Assembly (NCBI GenBank): GCA_903905285.1
Contig: CAIVFQ010000217.1
Span: 1 to 10,204 of the forward strand
Direction of reading: 5' to 3'
DNA: 10,204 bases
From: an uncultured Alphaproteobacteria bacterium
GTDB taxonomy: Bacteria; Pseudomonadota; Alphaproteobacteria; Paracaedibacterales; CAIULA01
Below, in pieces: positions 6,767 through 10,204 of this stretch; the stretch's first letter is position 1, and each line of letters opens with the position of its first letter. The notes under the pieces are model-generated. The model saw nothing but the letters and a program-made list of their open reading frames with translations, had not been told where the DNA came from and did no database searches. A program made the position numbers and the translations under genes.

Positions 6767-8011
6767 GTGAACCACCAAAAAGTGAACGATCAAGTTGTTT
6801 CTTCCTGGCGCCTAAAATTAGTGCCACCTTTGTTATTTATCTGTCTGGCTTTGAAAATTGCCAGCATGGATATTTATATCCCCTGCATGCCTTACTTAAC
6901 CCGTTTCTTTCAAACCCAAGAGTGGGTGATTCAACTTAGTTTAATGGTATCGCCCCTTCTTTCTTCGTTAACCGCCCTTTTTTACGGCCGTTGGACTGAT
7001 ATGCATGGCAGGCGGCGAATCATGCTGATATCCCTGATGATTTTTTCGGTGGGTTCGTTAATCTGTGCCTTATCGTCAGGCATTTATTTATTCCTGATTG
7101 GGCGAATAGTCCAGGCAGCAGGTTCCGGCGGGATGAGCGTCATAACCCTGGTCATTTTGTCTGATATGTTTCACGGCATAAAATACGCCCGCTATATTGC
7201 CATGTATCACACCATGTTCCCCATCACCTTTGCCATTGCCCCTGTCTTGGGTGCCCAGCTTTTTGAACGGTTTAACTGGCAAATAAATTTTTGGCTGTTG
7301 ATGGTGGGGTCGCTTATTGTTTTTATTTCTTTGTATTGGATATTAGAGGAAACCCTGTCGTCCAGCCATAAACAAGAAAATGACTGGTCAGCTTTATGGG
7401 ACAAAAGTTTGCTTTTGGTGACAGATTCTTATTTCATGACCATGACCCTTGGTCATTGCGTGCCGATTGTGATTGCGTGCATCTATTCAGCCAACAGTTC
7501 GTTCCTGTTTATTGATCATTTTCAATGCACGCCGATCACGTTTTCTTATTTGCAATTAATCCCTGTGGGTGCAAACTTTTTAGGGGCCATTCTTTACAGG
7601 CAATTTTTGCCCCGGTTAGGGTTGGAACGGTCTTTACAGATTGGGCTGATAACCCTTTGCCTTTTCATCAGCAGTGCTTTATTTTGCCTGTTCTCTTCAA
7701 AGGGGGAATTACCCCTTTACATCTTAAGCGCCATTTGTTTGTTAAACTTTGGCCTGCCCTTTTCCAATTCAACGTGCGCAACGTGGGCTTATGAAAGCAC
7801 AACAACAGATCGTGGGCTTGCTATTGCCTGGGTAGCATTAGTCCGAAACGGTCTAATTTCAAGTTTTGTTATGCTGACAGCAGCCTTTTACAATGGCACC
7901 ATCACACCCATTTTCAGCACCATGATTGTCTTAGGCTTAATCGTGTTGGTGATCTTGCGTAAGGGGTTAATGCACCAATCCTATAAAACCCATCACTGCA
8001 AAGAACCTTAA
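6767..8011 (+). CDS. MFS transporter, Bcr/CflA-like drug:H+ antiporter family
   Basis: A 414-residue inner-membrane protein with about twelve hydrophobic segments. The first helix ends in ASMDIYIPCMPYL, equivalent to the DxYLPALP of Bcr/CflA proteins. The loop between helices 2 and 3 carries MFS motif A, GRWTDMHGRRR (74-84), and helix 4 has GRIVQAAGSGGMSV, matching the RxxQ...G pattern. The C-terminal half is less conserved and no substrate can be assigned; such proteins export drugs or small metabolites by proton antiport. The start is uncertain: the frame has a stop at 6758-6760, so the only starts before helix 1 are GTG at 6767 and GTG at 6782, with only a weak AAGA in front. An ATG at 6757 lies in another frame. 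It follows hemB by 13 bases. The cytoplasmic tail ends in a basic, histidine-containing stretch. The family call is secure; the function is open. Confidence 0.86.
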   Translation: MNHQKVNDQVVSSWRLKLVPPLLFICLALKIASMDIYIPCMPYLTRFFQTQEWVIQLSLMVSPLLSSLTALFYGRWTDMHGRRRIMLISLMIFSVGSLICALSSGIYLFLIGRIVQAAGSGGMSVITLVILSDMFHGIKYARYIAMYHTMFPITFAIAPVLGAQLFERFNWQINFWLLMVGSLIVFISLYWILEETLSSSHKQENDWSALWDKSLLLVTDSYFMTMTLGHCVPIVIACIYSANSSFLFIDHFQCTPITFSYLQLIPVGANFLGAILYRQFLPRLGLERSLQIGLITLCLFISSALFCLFSSKGELPLYILSAICLLNFGLPFSNSTCATWAYESTTTDRGLAIAWVALVRNGLISSFVMLTAAFYNGTITPIFSTMIVLGLIVLVILRKGLMHQSYKTHHCKEP

Positions 8012-8117
8012 AGCGTGCGGTAATCTTCGCCCGTCAGCGCGCCCTTAACATTCTCTTAAGACATTTCCTTTATTCTTAAATCTTTAGGTCTTCAATTTTT
8101 AGAAAAGGATTATAGCG

Positions 8118-8582
8118 ATGAAATTTTTTAAATATATTCTTGTCAGTGGATTTATGGTAACCGCATTAGGGAATTGTGCCCACGCCAGTGAAGGACTTTG
8201 TGAACTAGTTAAGGAACTCCGTCAAACATTTGGCGGCTTAATGTTTTGGAGCGCTGGTGTGGTTGAAAACGTGACAAGTGGGACTGCTAATGCCGGCCGT
8301 TCAACAGTTCTGGTAAGTCAACATTTAGCCAGTTATGCTGTTGATACAGCTGCTGAATTGGCTATACTTGCAATCAAAGGCGGAACAAGTGCTGTACACA
8401 AGGGATTCGACTTCACAAGAGAGTCTGCTTTGCGCTTAAAAAGCCCTGAACAACGCATACTGGACATCTTACAAGATCGTAAGCAAATGCGCCTTGTCGA
8501 AAAACACCTTCAAGAACAACAGGTTTTTATCGGTCAGCTTTTTGAGGGTGCCCAAGCCGTTGTGCGAACCGAAGTCAAATAG
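8118..8582 (+). CDS. Small exported protein of unknown function
   Basis: I do not recognise a family. The 154-residue product begins with a clear signal peptide: MKFFKYILV, a hydrophobic core, and AHA|SEG with probable signal peptidase I cleavage after A23. A cysteine at 20 does not form a good lipobox (ALGNC has Asn before Cys). The mature part (about 131 residues) has a Gly/Ala/Ser/Thr/Val-rich, probably amphipathic helical middle (residues 45-95, VENVTSGTANAG and similar) and a charged helical tail (105-150) rich in Gln, Lys and Glu. A good SD (AAAGGA, eight bases before the ATG) and signal peptide make it a real gene. It stands alone: 106 bases separate it from the MFS gene, including AT-rich sequence where a promoter could lie (TTAACA at 8045-8050, TATTCT at 8071-8076, spacing 20, not convincing). 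Arginine codons are mostly CGN, like the housekeeping genes. It is probably periplasmic or secreted. Confidence 0.72.
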   Translation: MKFFKYILVSGFMVTALGNCAHASEGLCELVKELRQTFGGLMFWSAGVVENVTSGTANAGRSTVLVSQHLASYAVDTAAELAILAIKGGTSAVHKGFDFTRESALRLKSPEQRILDILQDRKQMRLVEKHLQEQQVFIGQLFEGAQAVVRTEVK

Positions 8583-8610
8583 AGGCTGAAAAAGAGTAGC
8601 CCACCCCCAC

Positions 8611-8641
8611 GTCATCACGAGGAGCATTGCTCCGTGGTGAT
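8611..8641. repeat. Imperfect inverted repeat (first of two overlapping hairpins)
   Basis: GGAGCA (8621-8626) and TGCTCC (8628-8633) form a tight palindrome around one base. Flanking TCAC (8615-8618) can pair with GTGA (8637-8640). This has the look of a dispersed intergenic palindrome starting GTCAT. Its right arm is shared with the next hairpin. Confidence 0.5.
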
Positions 8642-8681
8642 CTCCTGTTATTGGGCACACACTTTTTCAGGAGATTACCAC
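8634..8681. repeat. 14-bp inverted repeat with 20-base loop
   Basis: GTGGTGATCTCCTG (8634-8647) faces CAGGAGATTACCAC (8668-8681). Thirteen of fourteen positions pair, and the odd one becomes a G-U pair in RNA of the plus strand. The loop is 20 bases. It follows the small exported protein gene by about 50 bases and could slow or end transcription, but no T-run follows. Confidence 0.6.
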
Positions 8682-8683
8682 AC

Positions 8684-8740
8684 CCCCTTTGTCATCGCGG
8701 GCCCCTTTGTCATTCCTGCTCCCCCCTTTGTCATTCCTGC
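8684..8740 (+). repeat. Three direct copies of CCCCTTTGTCAT
   Basis: The 12-mer CCCCTTTGTCAT occurs at 8684-8695, 8702-8713 and 8723-8734. The second and third copies are identical over 18 bases (CCCCTTTGTCATTCCTGC, 8702-8719 and 8723-8740). Copy starts are 18 and 21 bases apart. This looks like partial duplication of the left end of the adjoining palindromic element; three copies with spacers of only 6 and 9 bases are not a CRISPR array. Confidence 0.75.
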
Positions 8741-8795
8741 GAAGGCAGGAATCCAGTTGTATTTCTCTGGACCCCCGCCTCTGCGCGGGGGTGAC
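8730..8795. repeat. Multi-arm palindromic intergenic element (GTCATTCC...GGGGTGAC class)
   Basis: The element starts GTCA (8730-8733) and ends TGAC (8792-8795). Inside lie arm one, ATTCCTGC/GCAGGAAT with a GAAG loop (8733-8752); arm two, CCAG/CTGG (8753-8756 with 8767-8770); and arm three, ACCCCCGC/GCGGGGGT (8771-8778 with 8785-8792). This closely resembles a dispersed repeat I know from many proteobacterial genomes, which in one frame spells VIPAKAGIQ. The first arm also fits the ATTCC...GGAAT layout of the neisserial dRS3 repeat. It is non-coding, and mobility or RNA function is not shown. Confidence 0.75.
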
Positions 8796-8904
8796 ATCTT
8801 GAGGGCAACAAAACAATCCCCACCAAGTTAAGAACATATTAATAATTTACTGAAATAATAAAAATTCCATTATTTTTATTAAATTTAGGTAAAGGAAAAT
8901 TGAT
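8796..8904 (+). promoter_or_regulatory. AT-rich leader upstream of the coiled-coil exported protein gene
   Basis: After the palindromic element the sequence turns AT-rich from about 8828. It holds an A/T-only dyad, AATAAAAAT (8857-8865) with ATTTTTATT (8872-8880), loop of six. AAAGGA (8892-8897) is a good SD for the ATG at 8905. A promoter is expected here, but no box pair stands out; TTTACT (8846-8851) with TTATTT 18 bases on is only suggestive. Confidence 0.3.
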
Positions 8905-10131
8905 ATGTCTTTAAAGAAAACGGCCCTGAACGGCCTTACCATTTTGTCCCTAACGCTTTTGGCCAGCTCGGCCGGTTGGTCTATGCCGCCCAAGAGACAA
9001 CCAGCGAAACAGGATGTTGTTGAAGGAATCGAAACCTCCATGAGAACGCAAAATCTGCCTCTAAGAGCAGCAGCACCGCCAGCTAAATGGCTAAAAGAAG
9101 CCCCGAAGACACAACAAGTCCGGGAAAAGCTTGGTTTAGTAAAAAAGTCAACCGTGATCGGCATGCTTGACAGGATGATTCAGGAATCAAATTGGGACCT
9201 TCGGGTTCAGTTGCATGCAGCTGCCCTTGGTTATTCATCTCCACGAAGGGTTCTTTTGCCAGAAACTGTTGGTATGTTCAAAGCACGACCAGCATTATCG
9301 ATGATAGGACTATTAGCCCTCCGCCTATTGGGAGAAGATGGCTTTCGTGGTCAAGTCGGAATGATGTCAATCGAACAATCCATAGAGTGCACGCGGTTCC
9401 TTATGGGCCAAGAAGTGCAAAAGATGGCAGCTGTAAATAGACAGCTTTATGCGGATGCAATCAAGGCAAAAAAAACAACCCCGGAAAATCTTCAAGCTAA
9501 GAGGAGAATCCTTAAGGGTTTAGAAACTAGCGTAAACGATCTAGAGAAAGCAGTCCAAGATTACAAGCCAACTCAGGAAGAAGGGAAATTTTTCAAGCAG
9601 AGGGAGGAATTCACACAAGAACACGCCAAGGTTAAAAAAGACATTAGTGAAGTTAAACAAAAAAGAAGAGCATTATCGCAGGAGAAGCGTAGCAAGACGC
9701 AAGGAACTGCCGAGGAAAAGGCTAAGATTGAAAAAGAATATAAGAGAGAATATACAAAGTTGGCACAAGATCACAAACAATTAACAGCACAACGGAAAAT
9801 GGCAAGAAAGGAACTAACACAGATTCATTTGCATCTTAAAGACACACCACCAGTCCAGCTTTCTGTACAAAAGAATGTCTTGAAAAAAGCAGAAGCTGAT
9901 CTTGGAAAGATAATGAAGCTTAAACTAAGGAATGCGAAGGATGGTAAAAAAGTTGCCCATGTCGGAGATTCTGTTCCTGCCACTGCGGAATTAAGGATGG
10001 CAAAAAGAGCAAAAGTGAGGTCAAGAGATGATCAAGGAAGAGCAAAAGAAATGGAACCTGAGCTTGCTTCCCCTACTAATGTTATACCACAAGGTTTTGA
10101 CAACCCGAATAAAATGGACCCTAACGCTTAA
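8905..10131 (+). CDS. Exported lysine-rich coiled-coil protein of unknown function
   Basis: I recognise no family. The 408-residue product starts with a signal peptide (MSLKKTALNG, a hydrophobic run to about A23, SSAGWS) with cleavage likely after A23 or S26. Then come a Pro/Ala/Lys-rich linker (27-80), a mixed alpha-helical region with a hydrophobic patch ALSMIGLLALRLL (130-142), and a long charged coiled-coil-like segment (about 195-310) built of Lys, Glu, Gln and Arg. The tail (320-408) is basic, with AKRAKVRSR (366-374) resembling a nuclear-localisation cluster, and ends in a Pro/Asn-rich stretch. It has a good SD. Arginine codons are striking: 19 of 28 are AGA or AGG, against almost none in the exporter and hemB. 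Signal peptide, orphan status and repeat-flanked position suggest a surface or secreted host-interaction protein, which is inference only. Reality of the gene is well supported; function is unknown. Confidence 0.75.
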   Translation: MSLKKTALNGLTILSLTLLASSAGWSMPPKRQPAKQDVVEGIETSMRTQNLPLRAAAPPAKWLKEAPKTQQVREKLGLVKKSTVIGMLDRMIQESNWDLRVQLHAAALGYSSPRRVLLPETVGMFKARPALSMIGLLALRLLGEDGFRGQVGMMSIEQSIECTRFLMGQEVQKMAAVNRQLYADAIKAKKTTPENLQAKRRILKGLETSVNDLEKAVQDYKPTQEEGKFFKQREEFTQEHAKVKKDISEVKQKRRALSQEKRSKTQGTAEEKAKIEKEYKREYTKLAQDHKQLTAQRKMARKELTQIHLHLKDTPPVQLSVQKNVLKKAEADLGKIMKLKLRNAKDGKKVAHVGDSVPATAELRMAKRAKVRSRDDQGRAKEMEPELASPTNVIPQGFDNPNKMDPNA

Positions 10132-10161
10132 ATAAAGATAGCATTATTAAGTTTTAGAGTT

Positions 10162-10204
10162 TTATTGACGTGGACGGCGGCGAAGATGGCGATTGTGATA
10201 TCGA
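10162..10204 (-). CDS. Possible 3' end of a minus-strand gene with basic C-terminus
   Basis: From the right edge, the minus strand reads RYHNRHLRRRPRQ and stops (TAA at 10164-10162). The local base composition is more GC-rich than the AT-rich gap before it, and the arginines are CGN codons as in the housekeeping genes. Only 13 codons are visible, another minus frame is also open, and no product can be named. Confidence 0.3.
   Translation of the reverse strand, partial: RYHNRHLRRRPRQ

Noticed and set aside
6757..6939. 60-codon frame starting at ATG 6757, overlapping the MFS start
   Set aside because: It is out of frame with the transporter, has no SD and no recognisable content. An indel in the A-run at 6777-6781 could join it to the MFS frame, but GTG 6767 already gives a complete first helix.
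8118..8582. Lipoprotein assignment for the small exported protein
   Set aside because: The only cysteine in the signal region is preceded by Asn (ALGNC), a poor lipobox, while AHA|S gives a normal signal peptidase I site.
8684..8740. CRISPR-like spaced repeats
   Set aside because: Only three short copies with spacers of 6 and 9 bases, no uniform repeat-spacer lengths and no cas genes nearby.
8634..8831. 65-codon plus-strand open frame containing PFVIPAPPFVIPAKAGIQ
   Set aside because: It is a translation of the direct repeats and palindromic element; the VIPAKAGIQ string is a known artefact of this repeat class. No Shine-Dalgarno or independent coding signal.

Overview
The window looks like part of an alphaproteobacterial chromosome, most likely from an intracellular or host-associated lineage of the Holosporales/Rickettsiales type. 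This is inferred from three things seen here: the alphaproteobacterial bolA-grxD pairing, a HemB of the cysteine-free metal-site type, and intergenic palindromes of the 'VIPAKAGIQ' class next to exported proteins with no recognisable family. No tRNA, rRNA, CRISPR array, insertion sequence or phage gene was seen.

Layout. (1) 1-776, plus strand: the 3' part of a patatin-like phospholipase gene that starts outside the window. (2) 800-841: a strong inverted repeat between two convergent genes. (3) 857-3869, minus strand: a compact set in the order purC, bolA, grxD, prmC (stop/start overlaps TAATG and TTGA), then aqpZ 72 bases further on. (4) 3870-3973: a divergent intergenic region with a plausible purC promoter. 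(5) 3974-8011, plus strand: an Atm1-type ABC exporter, hemB and a Bcr/CflA-like MFS transporter, separated by 14 and 13 bases and probably cotranscribed. (6) 8118-8582: a small exported protein. (7) 8583-8904: a repeat-rich intergenic region with competing hairpins, three direct copies of a 12-mer and a multi-arm palindromic element. (8) 8905-10131: an exported, lysine-rich coiled-coil protein. (9) 10162-10204: possibly the 3' end of a minus-strand gene.

How the genes fit together. The centre reads as an iron-sulfur, glutathione and haem neighbourhood. BolA and the CGFS monothiol glutaredoxin form a [2Fe-2S] partnership. The Atm1-type exporter moves glutathione-linked sulfur species, and HemB makes porphobilinogen for haem. 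PurC appears without any other purine gene and has changes in several normally invariant positions. The ends of the window hold accessory genes (patatin-like lipase, two exported unknown proteins). Two of these use AGA/AGG arginine codons heavily, unlike the central housekeeping genes.

The points most worth a second look are the displaced catalytic aspartate in the patatin fragment, the NFA in place of the second NPA of the aquaporin, the altered orphan PurC, the divergent Fe-S/haem cluster, the folded repeats at 8611-8795, and the coiled-coil exported protein with foreign-looking codon use. No wholly new system can be demonstrated from sequence alone.
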